NCBI RefSeq assembly: GCF_000611645.1
Contig: NW_014013523.1
Location: forward strand, 1 to 32,317
Direction of reading: 5' to 3'
Length of the DNA: 32,317 bases
Origin: Monoraphidium neglectum
Lineage: Eukaryota; Chlorophyta; Chlorophyceae; Sphaeropleales; Selenastraceae
The notes under the pieces were generated by a model, which was given only the letters and a program-made list of their open reading frames with translations, made no database searches and had not been told where the DNA came from. This document shows, piece by piece, positions 20,479 to 31,712 of this stretch. The position numbers and the translations under genes are program-made. The first letter of the stretch is position 1; each line of letters starts with the position of its first letter.

Positions 20479-22380
20479 ATGTCGCTGCCAACAGAGGTCC
20501 TGACACTGATCGTGGCCCACACTGATGCAAACACCCGCCATGCGCTGCGCGCCGCGAGCCGCGGCCTGCGCAACGCCGTCGATGCGAACTGCAAAGCGCT
20601 CACGCTGCCCAGGACACGAACTTGCAGTCCTGCAGCCGTGCTCCTCGCGCTGCAAAGCGCCGCGGCGTGCTGCAACCGGTGGGGCGGCGTCAGGGCGCTC
20701 ACTCTCAAAGACCTGGGCGCCGAGTGCATGCGGCCTGCGCTGGCGCTGCTGAACGGTGCAGCCAGGTGGGTGTCATGCCGTGGCAAGGGAGGCGCCGCAG
20801 TCTGGTAGTAGGCATGCACCAGCTGCAACGCCGGCCGTGTTCATCGCTGTATGCACCTTGCTTCATGCTCCAGACTTGGCAGTGGCCTCCCCGCATACTG
20901 GCGGTCACAATGCCAAAAGCCCCGCCATGCACCAGCCGCCCTCGCGTCGCTCTTGCTATGCGCCCCCCCCCAAAGTTCGTGTCTCCCTTGCCCATCCCAG
21001 GCATTGTCCAGAGCTCTCCACCATCACACTGGCGCGCCTGGACTGCAAGCTGTCGCTGGCCCTCACCTCCTGCCTGTCCAGCTGCCGCCTGGCGAGCCTG
21101 ACATCGCTGGCGCTGACGGCCTCCAATCACGGGGAGTCGCTGCCGCTCACGCCGGTGGGCGAGCTTTCAAGCCTCACTGCCCTCACCGTCATTGGCCGCG
21201 CCGACGTCGCGAGCGCCGCTTGGCTCCCGCCCGGCCTGCGGCGCCTGCGGCTCGGCGCACTCGACTTGGAACATCCGGGGATCGGCGGCACGTCTTGGCT
21301 CGACGCCATTGGCGCGTGCCGCGGCCTGGAGGTGCTCGAACTGTCCTGGCTTGATGGCCTTGACTTGGGGCCAGAACCGGACCACCCCGACGACGAGTTC
21401 GACTTCACAAAGTTTTACTCCAGCATTGGCCAGGTGGGTGATCATATGGCACAAACCTGTCTCAATCAGCGCTGGGTATTGGCTACCGACAGGTCTCAGC
21501 CAGCAGCCTGCCAGGACGCACCCGGCTGAAGCCGGCTGCTGCGGCTGGCTGGCCCCCCGCAGTGCCCCACTCCGTCGCACGTGCTTTTCCCTCGCAGCTC
21601 ACCAACCTGCGCGAGCTGATCGGCGTGTTCTATCGGGAGGCTAACGGCCTCGCGGAAATCTACAGCATCGACGGCTTTGAGGCCCACCTGCTCCTGCCAA
21701 AGCTGACCGCGCTGCAGCGGCTCGCGCTGTACACCGGATTCGAAGACCAGATGGACCCGGCGATCAAGGGCCCTTTGAGCAGCCTAGCAGCGCAGTGCGC
21801 GACCCTGGAGGAGCTCGCGTTCGGCGCGCTCCCTGCGGCCGACGACGCCGACGCCGCGCTCGTGCCATGCTTCCCGCGCCTCGATGGCCTTCACATCACC
21901 TTTTCGCAGCACAAAAGCTACCCCCCATCGCTGCGATCGACATTCCCTGCAGTAAGCCGGCTGATAGTGGGCTGCAATGCCAGCTATTACGGCGCCGTTG
22001 TAGATTTTGATGCAGTCGCATCCCTGCCTTGCTGCACAAGTCTCTCCATTATGGAGGCACCGGATATGCCGGAACTATCCGGCATATCGGATTTCTATGG
22101 CCGCATAGACGCCCTGTCCAGGTGCAGCACCTTGAGACACGTGCGCCTGTCAAGCCTGTTTAAGGCTCCGCTTGAGGAATGCCTCGAGCTTGCAATCGCG
22201 CCGCAAATCCGCGTTCTCGAGATGCACGGCTGCACATTCGATGACGAGGTGTCGCCGAACGCGCTCGCCACGTCGTTACGCGTCGTCGCGCGCCGGCGCG
22301 AGGGCTTCAGCGTGGTGGTTGAGCCGCGGCCGCTCTCCCCTCTGCCCTGCCTGCTGCCACATGACATTCTGGATGGGTGA
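20479..22380 (+). CDS. F-box-like/LRR protein, gene C
   Basis: Exons 20479-20765, 21001-21433 and 21598-22380; 500 residues. Exon 1 begins MSLPTEVLTLIVAHTDANT, followed by HALRAASRGLRNAVD, an F-box-like motif. The LRR-like strands are those of gene B with substitutions. In exon 3, LLLPKLTALQRLALYTGFED and TFDDEVSPNALATSL are near those of D, and the end is ILPC/HDILDG-like (…LLPHDILDG). Exons 1-2 match D in length exactly. The protein differs from D mainly in short surface stretches between the LRR strands, such as the segment around 21620-21690 and 22040-22100. Function inferred as for gene B. Confidence 0.86.
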
Positions 22381-23114
22381 TTGTTGCTGCCGGGCATGCA
22401 ACAGCAGGAGTACCCGCCATCCAGCCCTCCTGCCGCACTTCACTCGTGCTAGCTTGAGCAGATGCCACTTGTTGTCCACTTGTGTAGGCATGACCTCTGC
22501 TGAGAACCTATACCCTTGCAGCATACCACCATGATCTTCTGCAAGCAACACCCACCCCGTTGCACAAAGCGCGACAGGGACCCTTGCACGCAGTGCTATG
22601 ACTATGTTGCAGGGCCGGCAACACACCGCGCTGGACAGCAGCTCTACCAGCATGTATATAATGGCTGTTGCTTATCACAGCTTGGTCCCCTCCTTGGTAG
22701 GCAGGCATGCAGCATCTGTCAGTGCCCTCAGCTGGAACGGCAACAATCAGAGTATTCAAATGTCAGGCCCAGCAAGCACACGCTTTGTACGCATTCAAGA
22801 GGCATCAATGCAGGGGACGGAAGCGCTGACCACCAGTCTAAACAACACTTGTGCCTGTGAATTTGCAGTCAGCTCCAGCCAACCGCCCCCCCCCCCCCCC
22901 CGAGGTGGCGGGGAGTTCTACAGGTGACGCGTTGTCTGGCATTACGGCGCGCACAACTCCCAACGTCACAAATGGCTGAGCTCCGCCTCTGGTGTGTGCG
23001 TCCACTAAGCAGCAATTGGTTTGGCCAGACAAAACAAAGGCAACAGCCAAGGATGGGCGCTGCTGCCTGAAATACTGCAGGTACACATACACAAACAAAA
23101 GCCTCCTTACTGCG

Positions 23115-23290
23115 GAGGTGCATGGCGGCACCTTTGACTCGCGCCTGTCGCAGAATGTGCATTACATAGCACTCCGCACTTTCGCTTACTGCCGTGAGGG
23201 GCTTTGAGGCGGTTGTGGAGGCGGACCCTCTGTAATCGGCGCCGCGCATGCTGCTAGCCAGACTGCAGCGCCAGGGCTACTCTGCAGTTG
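23115..23290 (+). pseudogene. relic of a gene-A-type last exon (after gene C)
   Basis: Reads EVHGGTFDSRLSQNVHYIAL, then CREGL and a stop, with later pieces in other frames. It aligns with the relic at 19621-19814 but carries a premature stop and frameshifts, so it is more decayed. The preceding 22960-23110 also aligns with 19480-19615. Confidence 0.65.
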
Positions 23291-23755
23291 GGTGATAGTG
23301 TGGACACCGTGATTGCACACAACTGCGTGTGCAACTTGCCATGCAGGTCCTGTCAACAGCTGGGATTGCGGCCTGCCTGTCATTTGGGCCGTGCCCTTGC
23401 ATGCAAGGGCAACTTGTGTATGGTATGTGTGTTGTGGCTCAGAGCTGCGTTGATTCCAGGCGGTGTGTCACTTGTGCTGCAGTGCTGACTGTTTTCGATA
23501 TTGCTGATGTTATAGCGTGCTCCCTTCAGCCATCACATCACGCGTCTGCCGCACGTCCTGCCAGAGCTGGCACCAGCATGTGGACTCGGCCTGAACCACT
23601 GTCTGTTGCTGCCCGACTGCTGCTGCCGCTCGTGGGTCACGAAGTCGCTCGACCATTGGCGCAGGAAATCAGGTGTGATACACAGATCTCTTCGACGGCA
23701 AGCTTATAATATAATGTACATCCGGGCTGAACAATTCGAACCTGCAGATCACTCA

Positions 23756-23930
23756 AATTGAGCGCGAAGCGCCCGCACCCGCCCAACAATCTTACCTCGT
23801 CCCTCAACGGACACCTGACGTCTCATCTTCTACCAACTTTGAACGCTTAGCTGCGGCCATCCCTGATCGTTCGCAGCACAAACGGCGCACCTCGCCCACC
23901 CCCTGAGAGCAGTGCGTCTGGCCGAGTGCC
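23756..23930 (+). promoter_or_regulatory. conserved 5' flank of gene D
   Basis: Homologous to the 5' flanks of B and C. It shares the GTCTGGCCGAGTGCC string just before the ATG with B, and CGTCCCTCAACGG with C. Confidence 0.5.
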
Positions 23931-25871
23931 ATGCCGCTGCCAATCGAGGTCTTGACACTCATCGTGGCCAACACTGATCCAGGCAATCGCCATGCGCTGC
24001 GCGCCGCAAGCCGTGACCTGCGCAGCGCCGTTGACGCGACCTGCAAAGCACTCGCGCTGCCCGGGGCGCACACCTGCAGTCCAGCTGCTGCGGTCCTCGC
24101 GCTGCAACGCGCCGCGGCGTGCTGCCACCGGTGGGGCGGCGTCAGGGCGCTCACTCTCAGAGACTTGGGCGCAGAGTGCATGGGGCCTGCGCTGGCGCTG
24201 CTTAACGGCGCAGCTAGGTGGGTGTCATGCTGGGCATGCGAGGGGCTGCAGCCGTTGATGTGCACGCCCTGCAACACCCGTCGTGATCATTGCTGCGTGC
24301 ATCTTGCTGTATGCCTCAGTCTTGCCAGCGGCCACTTCGATTCCGCCAGCCACCACGTCAACAACCCCGCCAGTCTTCAGCCGCCGTTGTGTCAGTGCCT
24401 TTACTCACCCCTCTCCTGAATCTGTGTCGCCCTTGCCCACCCCAGGCACTGCCCAGAGCTGTCCTCCATCGCACTCTCGCGCCTGGACCGCGATCTGTCC
24501 CTGGTACTCACCACCTGCCTGTCCAGCTGCTGCCTGGCGAGCCTGACGTCGCTGGCGCTGACGGCCCCCAACCCCAAGCAGCCGCTTCTGCTCACGCCGC
24601 TGGGCGAGCTGGCCAGCCTGACCGCCCTCACCCTTGTTGGTCGCGCCGATGGCGCCAGCGCCGCATGGCTCCCGCCCGGCCTGCGGCGCCTGCGGCTGGT
24701 TGCGCACAGCATGAACCACTCGGGGATCGGCGGCACGTCTTGGCTGGACGCCATTGGCGCGTGCTGTGGCCTGGAGGTGCTCGAGCTGTCCTGGCTTGAT
24801 GCCCTGGACTTGGGGCCAGAACCGGACCACCCCGACGACGAGTTTGACTTCACAAAGTTTTACTCCAGCATTGGCCAGGTGGGTGATTGCATGGATCAAT
24901 GCGAATCAGCACTGGGTTTGGCTGCCAACGGCTCTCAGCCGACTGCCCCGCAAGGACTCAGCGGGTAATCTTGCCGGAGCTCACGTCGATTGTTAAGGTC
25001 GCGCAATGCGGCTGAAGGCGGCTGCTGCAGCAGACGGTGCATTGCCCCTCCCCCTTCCCTAAGTTTGAGACCTGAACCGCCGTGCGCGCGCCCTCCCTCG
25101 CAGCTCACCAACCTGCGTGAGCTGAGCGGCATCTTCTGTCGAGTGGCTGACGGCGCCGCGGACTGCTACAGTTTTGACACCCTCGATCCCTACCTGCTGC
25201 TGCCACAGCTGACCGCGCTGCAGCGACTCGCGCTGTACGCCGGATTCGAAGACGAGCTCGAGCCGGTGTTCAAGGGGCCTCTGAGCAGCCTGGCAGCGCA
25301 GTGTGCGACCCTGGAGGAGCTCGCTTTCAACGTGCAGCCTGCGGCCGACGCCCACGCCGCGCTCGCGCCATGCTTCCCGCGCCTCGACAGCCTCCACATC
25401 ACCTTCAAGGAGCACGGATGCTACCCTACATCGCTGCGATCAACGTTCCCTGCCGTGAGCCGGTTGATTGTGGGCTGTACATCAACCTGTGAGAACACCA
25501 TTGTGAATTTCAATGCTGTCGCGTCAATGCCTTGCTGCGCGAGCCTCTCAATCGTGGCGGCACACGATCCTGGCGACTTGATTTTCCTCGGCCGCCCTGC
25601 TGCCCTGTCTCGGTGCAGCACCCTCACCCACGTGCGCCTGTGCAGCCTGACTGAGGCTCCGCTTGAGAAGTGCCTCGAGCTTGCAATCGCGCCGCAAATC
25701 CGCGTGCTTGAGGTGCACGGCTGCACATTTGATGACGAGGTGTCGCTGAGCGCGCTGGCCACGTCGTTACGCGTCGTCTCGCGCCGCCGCCAGGGCTTCA
25801 GCGTGGTGGTTGAGCCGGGGCCGCTCTACCCTCCGCCCTGCCTGCTGCCGCCCGACATTCTGGACGGGTGA
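23931..25871 (+). CDS. F-box-like/LRR protein, gene D
   Basis: Exons 23931-24217, 24446-24878 and 25104-25871; 495 residues. Starts MPLPIEVLTLIVANTDPGN, then HALRAASRDLRSAVD. LRR-like strands include LASLTSLALTAP, LASLTALTLVG, LRRLRLV, LEVLELSWLDALDLG, LLLPQLTALQRLALYAGFED and LEELAFNVQP. Ends LLPPDILDG. Closest relative in the window is gene C, as seen from the shared GFED, TFDDEVS and ILDG segments and the identical exon 2 end (EFDFTKFYSSIGQ). Complete, with no stop or frameshift. Function inferred as for gene B. Confidence 0.86.
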
Positions 25872-26373
25872 TTGTTGCTGCAGGGGCGTGCAACAGCAGG
25901 GCTGCGCGTCAACCAGCCCTGCTGCCACATTTCACCCGTGCCGGCTTGAGCCGGTCCCTCCTATTGTCAACTTGTGAAGACACCCCATCTGCTGAGCACC
26001 CTGTACCCTCGCAGCATCCAGTGTGACTCTGTGCACGCAACGGCCACCCTCTTGCGCAACCACGACAGTTGATCCTTGCATGATTTGCCACGACAAGATT
26101 GCATAGCCTGCAAAACGTAGCGCTGCACAATGCGCAAGACATTGGCGTTTGTGTTACACAATGGCTGCCTCCTTGGTGGTAGGCGTGCAGCATCCGCCAG
26201 CGCCCCCAGATGACATGGCAGCACATACAGCATACAACTGTAAGGCCCATACATGCCCGTGAAATGCGGTCAAGCTATTCGCGCCCCTAAGAAGGGCATT
26301 AGGAGTTCCGCAGGCACCGTGTTGTGTCGTACTGCCACGCCCGCAACTATTGACGCCACTCACTGCTGAGCTC

Positions 26374-26550
26374 CGCCTCTGGTGTGTGCGTCCACTGTGA
26401 TTAAAAAAAGTGAGGCGATAGCCAACGATGGCGATGCTGCCAAAATACATTGCATGTACACAAGCCCAGATAGAAGCCACACTACTGCGGCAGAAGGGTG
26501 CAACAGACAGCTGCAATCGGCAGGAAAGATTGTGCATCAACGCTGTGCGG
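26374..26550 (+). pseudogene. third, most decayed array relic (after gene D)
   Basis: A string of CTCCGCCTCTGGTGTGTGCG type and the following 150 nt align with 22978-23160 and 19487-19660, the lead-in to the last-exon relics. No coding frame remains. This marks the right end of the tandem array. Confidence 0.5.
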
Positions 26551-26600
26551 ATGCACTGCTCAGGTTCACAGGTGGCAGTCAATAAGGCAAAGACGACAGA

Positions 26601-27180
26601 GGTGGATGCGTTGACTGCATAGCCCAAGCAGCATTTAGTCAGCCCAAAGTCGCCCTGACAATCAAGGTTCGCAAACATTCAAGTTTCACGCTGCCCTGGA
26701 GGCCAAATGAGACGCAGGGCGGCAGCAAAGAGTGCGGCCGGGCCAGTTGGCTCCATGCGTGCACCTGCAGTGCTGGCGCAGCTTGCTCCGGTGGCTGCCG
26801 CCTCAACACGCCCTCAGCGCCCTCCTCTCGCAAGTCAAAATGCAGGCGGTTGCCACAAACTGCCCTGGCATTCACGCGCCTCTTTGTGGGAGCTGAAGCA
26901 GCCCTCTGAGTGGCCGCCACTTGCGGGAATCATACGCATACACCCTGGAAATTCTCCGGGAATGTCGGTTGACTGAAAAGTCAATGGGCAGGCGTCGAAG
27001 GGACACGGCGTACTGTAATGTCTTGGGGGAGAGGGTGCTGGCTGCCATGCCTTGTGCAGCGCCGGCAGCAACAAAGGTCCGGTGGCGGGGTCAGAAATAA
27101 CCTCAAAAGCCATCAAGGGCAGCAGAGGCGATTGCAGGGTCCATCAATGGCTGAAGGGCAGTGCACAACGTCCTGCGCAG
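26601..27180. other. no supportable gene
   Basis: Intergenic, between the end of the F-box/LRR array and the stop codon of the minus-strand gene. It should include the 3' UTR of the latter. Short minus-strand open frames here show no domain. Confidence 0.5.
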
Positions 27181-29435
27181 CTACACCTCGACCACTGCGG
27201 CAGGGGCGCCCGGCGTCGCCCCGCCCAGCGCGGCCGTGCCGTCTATTTCTGCAGCTTGCGGGGCCGCTGGCGGGGTCGCGGAGAGGGTAGCATTGCCCTC
27301 CTCAACCGCCACAGCAGCTGGCGCTATCGCCATTGGTGCCGCTGAAACCTCTGCTGCCCCTCCTGCCGCCGTTGCAACCGCCGCTGCCTTTGCTGCCTCC
27401 GTCGCTGCAGCGTCCTCAACGAGCAACGCGTCCTGCCCACGGCCAGCCCCAGCAGCCACCGCACCCTCCGCCGCAGGGTTGGCCCCCGCGGTGGCAGCCG
27501 AGTCCACGGCGCCCGCGGCCGCCTCTGTCTGGATTCCCGCTGCGCCAGCAGAGGTCACAGCCTCACCATCAGGCAAGGCCGCCAGAACGCCTGCCTCGGC
27601 TGCGGCAGCACCTGTACCGAGATCCCCATCCCCTGCAGCAGCTGGCGCAGGCAGCTCCCCACGTGTGGCCTCGCTGTCAAACGCTGCGGCTGTCTCGCCA
27701 GCTCGGGCAAGGGCATCGCCCGCCATGTCCGCCGCTGCCGCCGGTGCCGACGTGCCGGCGCCCGTGCTTTCACCGCTGATGGAACAGCTCGCCCCAGCAT
27801 TGGTTGTTCGCGGCGAAGACACAATGTCTTGCGGCGGCTCACCCCCAGCGGACTGCGTGCCAGCCGCCCCTCCGCCGCCGCTGCCACCGCCGCCATCGGC
27901 TGACGGGCGCAGCTGCTGCCCGGCCTCGCCGCCCGCGTCCTCCCCCGAGGCCGCCTGGGTCGCGGCCTTCAGCGTGATCCTGCAGCCGCCGGTGCCCGCG
28001 GGCCGCTGCACGAGGACCAGCTCTGCAGGCACCGCGCCCCTGCCAAACCTTCGCCACTCCATTTCCTGCTCCTCCTCTTGGTCCTTGTCAGCAACCGCCG
28101 CGCGGCGACTGCCGGCGGCGGCGCCCGCCCAGCTGGGGCTCTCGGGCGCGTCCAGCAGCGCGCGGCGCGCGGCGGCGACGCGCGCGGCCGCGACCGCCTC
28201 CGCCGCGACGGCGGCCTCAGAGGGCGGGGGGCCGGCGTCCTCGTGCGTGGCGGGGGCCGGGAGGCGGATATGCAGGGAGGGCTGGTGGGGGGACTCCGAG
28301 CGGCCCCTCTCAGCCCGCACCGGCGGGCCAGGGCGCGGGGTGTCAATGCCCGTGGCGCCGCTGGTGCTGGGGCTGCGCTGATCGTCGCTGCCACTGTGAG
28401 TGGTGCCCGCGCTTGCGCCGGCGGTGCCAGGCCCTTCGTTGCCTGCGTTGCCTGCCTCGCCGCCTGCGACGTCCTCTGCGCCGCCGCCGCCGCCGCTGTT
28501 GCCGGGCTCGCCGCTTCTGCCCATGCGCGCGCGGCGAGGCTTGCTGCCGTCGAGGGCTGCGGCAGCGGCAGCAGCATCTGCGACGCGCCCGCCGGCGCCG
28601 CCGCCGCCGACCGGGCGCTCCCTGTCCTCTGTGTGGGCCAGGGCGTCCTGGATGCTTTGGACAAGCAGGTATGCGGCCAGCAGGCCGCCATACACCCCAG
28701 TCGGCATGAGGGCTGTGGCCAGGGCCACCGGCGCCCCCAGACGCAGCGGCCCGAGGCGCAGCCGCCGCGCCGCCGCGCGCAAGAGCCCCTTCGCAAGCGC
28801 CACCGCGCCGCAGCACGCGCTCGCGCCCGCGGCGGCGGCGAGGGCGAGGCGCGCCACGTCCGCGACGGGGAGCGTGGCGAGCCGGCGGCGCGCCGCGGCT
28901 GCCGCGGCGGCCAGCGGCCGCTCGCCGCGCTGCTGCTCTGCTGCGATCTCAGCTGCTATCTACCAGTTGCAGCAAGCATCAAGGCGTGGGTTTGCAAGTG
29001 GAGGCGTTGGTTGCTATTTCAGCAGGGCAAGGCACGCGGCGCCACGCATGCACCCCAGGCAACGCACCGCGCCATGCACGCACCCCGCCGGCTGCGTTCA
29101 ATTGCACAGTCAAGTTGTCGCGCCTACACCGCAGCGGTCGATCTTGCTGCAGCTGGTCAACAACAGGCATGCACCCGCATGCGTGCCTGCCCAAGATCTG
29201 GCTGAGATGTTTGACAATGTGAGGCCCACCTCTCGAGGCTGCAGGGCACCCAGAGCGTCCAGCCCCAACGCCGCTGCCGCCAGAGCCCTCGCATGCTGCT
29301 GCAGCCCCCGCGGGTCGAGCGCGCCGCCGACGCGCTTAAGACTGACGCGTCGTCCCGCCGATGTCCCCAGCCGTGCTCCCAGCCGCGCGATGCGGCGGCC
29401 AGGTCCGTCAGCGTTACTGGCAGCGGAGGCGCCAT
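27181..29435 (-). CDS. Ala-rich protein with probable membrane segments, unknown function
   Basis: The main exon runs from about 28947 down to TAG at 27181 (about 588 codons). Its start is read through from an acceptor (…ctgag|ATCGCAGCAGAG). An upstream exon ends at 29230 with donor GAG|gtgggc; the phase 0 join gives ALGALQPRE then IAAEQQRGERPLAA. Two hydrophobic stretches lie near 28770-28860 (LALAAAAGASACCGAVALA) and 28660-28740 (VALATALMPTGVYGGLLAAY). They suggest a membrane protein with a long Ala/Gly/Ser-rich, probably disordered C-terminus and one better-ordered patch near 28000-28060 (WRRFGRGAVPAELVLVQRP). The best start is ATG at 29435 (MAPPLPVTLTDLAAAS, in good context), but that frame does not connect with the frame that reaches the donor. 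A one-base error or an unseen intron near 29370-29390 is needed. I do not recognise a family. Confidence 0.5.
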
Positions 29436-30890
29436 CACCTCGAGGCGCAAGCGCGTGTGTCACGGACGGCTTTGCTGAAAGGATTGGGTGCACGATCGTC
29501 GGGACTGATGTGTGCTTGTCGGGTGCCTTCTGCGTTGTGCCAAGCCACAGCCCGTGCAGCGTGGCGCACGCCTCGATGTTGGAGGTCAGCACCGGCAAAG
29601 GCTCTGCCGCTGGCAGCTGCGCAGCTGCGGCCGCGACCGCGGGCATGCGGTCGGCCGTGGAGGTGTGTCCCACTTCTCGATGCCGTGATATCACGGCAAG
29701 GGGGGGTGACATTCTGTTGAAAGCGAGGTGGGCGTGCATGCAAAGCGCGTGCACTGAGTCTAAAGGGCCCTCCTACGACGAGCGCCCCCCGCTAGCCATT
29801 CAGCGATGAATCATGCGCACTCGCACTTGTGAGCCGTGGGCCTGAGCTGCTCTCTCTAAGAGCACGCACCGAGCTCAGGCACAGCTTGGTACAAAATTGG
29901 TCGGTCCTCAGGGGCTTCCCCCGGTGCCTGTCACGCACATGTAAAGGTTTTCAATCATATTGAAATTGTGGCCGGTGAGCATTTGCAACGAACGGCTCCA
30001 AACCAGGCAGGCGCAGTGCATGTGAAGGGCGTAACTTGGCGGATGGAGTTACCCTACTGCAGGACTGCTCTCCTGCGTCAAACACTCTGTGCTACCTGTT
30101 GCCCGTGAGAAGCGTTCAGGAAGGCCATCATAGCGTTGAACTTTAATCAGGCCTGGGGCATGCACCATGGCAAGGGGGAGTTGGGGGCGACAGCGCACAT
30201 GGTGATTTGGCGGCTCTTCTACATTTGAGGCAGCGGGGCGCGAAGTAAGGGCGTTGCATGGCCGCGCAGACCACCGGTGGAGCAGACATACACTCCAGGT
30301 CGGACGCAAGATTCATGCTTCCATGCTCTCCAGGAATTACGGCTGCATGTGGCGCAGCGTGCGCACTGCCTGATGGGCGCATGGAGCATGCCAGGGTGCA
30401 CTGCAGGCGGCCCACCCAGACCGTCAGGATGCAGGTGCACCCAATAATGCCCAACATGCACCGTGTAATCATGAGATCGGCTTTGCGGCAGCTGATTTGC
30501 AGGTACGCTTGAAACAGGGGAGATGCTGGCGGCTGGAGCAGGGTGGCAGGCAGGTGTGTGCATCTCAGCTGCAAAATGCTGGGGCACAGCGACACCCGGG
30601 AGCTTGTGGCGGCGTCACCCAGGAGCAGAGCGCAAATCGCCAGCAAGTTTCTTTGGTGTGGCAGTGTATCTGGTTTGCATAAGTTATGGGGTTTCGGCCA
30701 GAGACGGTCTGCTCATGTGTGATGAGCAGGTGCAGCATCAGCATTGTGCTGACCTTTTGGTGGACCGTCTAGATTCAAGAGCAGTGCTTGAGATGATGCA
30801 GCAGTTTGGTACGCACTGAGAATCACGGATCGTGAGAGTAGGGTTCAGGATTTGGACAAAGGAGGTGCTGCAGCTGTGCAAACCAATCAC
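29436..30890. other. no supportable gene
   Basis: Open frames on both strands are short or compositionally odd, and none shows splice continuity or a domain. A TGTAA occurs at 29940-29944 on the plus strand without an associated gene. Confidence 0.45.
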
Positions 30891-30894
30891 TGAC

Positions 30895-31270
30895 AGATCC
30901 AATCCATAAGCGCACCTCCGTTGAGCAGGGTCGGCGCAGGGTCCTTGCACCACAGGTCCAGGCACCCAAAAACAAGAACCCTGAAGACGCACCATTTCCG
31001 GCAGCACGTCGCGACATGACGCAGCGCCAGTGCCACAGGCGCCGCGCCGCCCAAGCCCCCAGCAGCGAAAGAGGGGGCTTGGTGCACGGTGTGGTGGCTG
31101 CAGTGCAGGCCGATGGGCATTGCTGGCATTGTGCAATGTCTCCTCAACAGTTTACGCCACGATGAGGGCCAGGGTGTCAGCCAGCAGTCGCGCCGTGCCG
31201 ACATCAGCCAGAGCCTGGCAGAGAGTCTCCTTTTCCTTGACTTCGGCAAGACCACGCAGCACATGCCTGC
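30895..31270 (-). pseudogene. solitary broken first exon of the F-box/LRR family
   Basis: On the minus strand one frame reads ARLLADTLALIVA followed by a stop, matching the F-box start LP(I/V)E(V/I)LTLIVA of genes B-D. A second frame then reads APVALALRHVATCCRKW and PAPTLLNGGAL. These match the end of exon 1 of gene A (APALRHVASSWQRW and PALALLDGAA). The stop and the frame change make it a pseudogene. No exon 2 or 3 is visible in 30.3-30.9 kb. Opposite orientation to the array. Confidence 0.5.
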
Positions 31271-31712
31271 AGCGTGCTAGTTTACTGCACATCACGTCCA
31301 CAATTATGAACAGGGCGACTCGAGCCGTGCACAGTTTCTGCACGATGTTCCGGCAGGTGCATGTCGAAAGGTCACCACTGTTGTGCAACTTGAATCGAGT
31401 GAGAACGCTCACGCATTGAGACATTGGTGAATCAACACCGTCAAATCGCACTGATTCATTGCAAACAAGCCTGATCTTGATCATTTTCAACAGCAGCTTA
31501 CTCCACAACAAGCCGAGTGCGACTACACTACAGGGCATCATCTACGTGTCGATAGAGCATCACTTGCCAGTGTGGAAGCCGCAAGCTGTGCAGCCGTGCA
31601 GCTGTGGCAGCGGCACTGCAGCGCACCGACTGCAGGCCCTCAAGCACTGGCAGCAACGCACAATTGCACAAATTGCAGGCGGTGTTGGTGTAACAAAGAC
31701 AAAGCGTACGTC

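Larger units (their letters stand above)
16309..26600. repeat. three tandem units of about 3.5 kb
   Basis: Each unit consists of an upstream flank of about 650-680 nt, a three-exon F-box/LRR gene (B, C or D), a conserved 3' flank, and a decayed gene-A-type last exon. Start codons at 16987, 20479 and 23931 give periods of 3492 and 3452 nt. Exons 1 and 2 are the same length in all three. The third unit fades out near 26.6 kb. Confidence 0.8.

Noticed and set aside
22886..22901. Poly-C run as a regulatory element
   Set aside because: It is a simple homopolymer present only after gene C and not in the other units.
27161..28381. Plus-strand Ala/Pro/Ser-rich frame opposite the minus-strand membrane protein
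   Set aside because: It is low-complexity without domains. The minus strand has splice continuity and hydrophobic segments.
29110..29754. Minus-strand open frame of 214 codons as an N-terminal exon to 29754
   Set aside because: Codon use upstream of about 29390 is poor in this frame. Only the part ending at the donor at 29230 looks coding.
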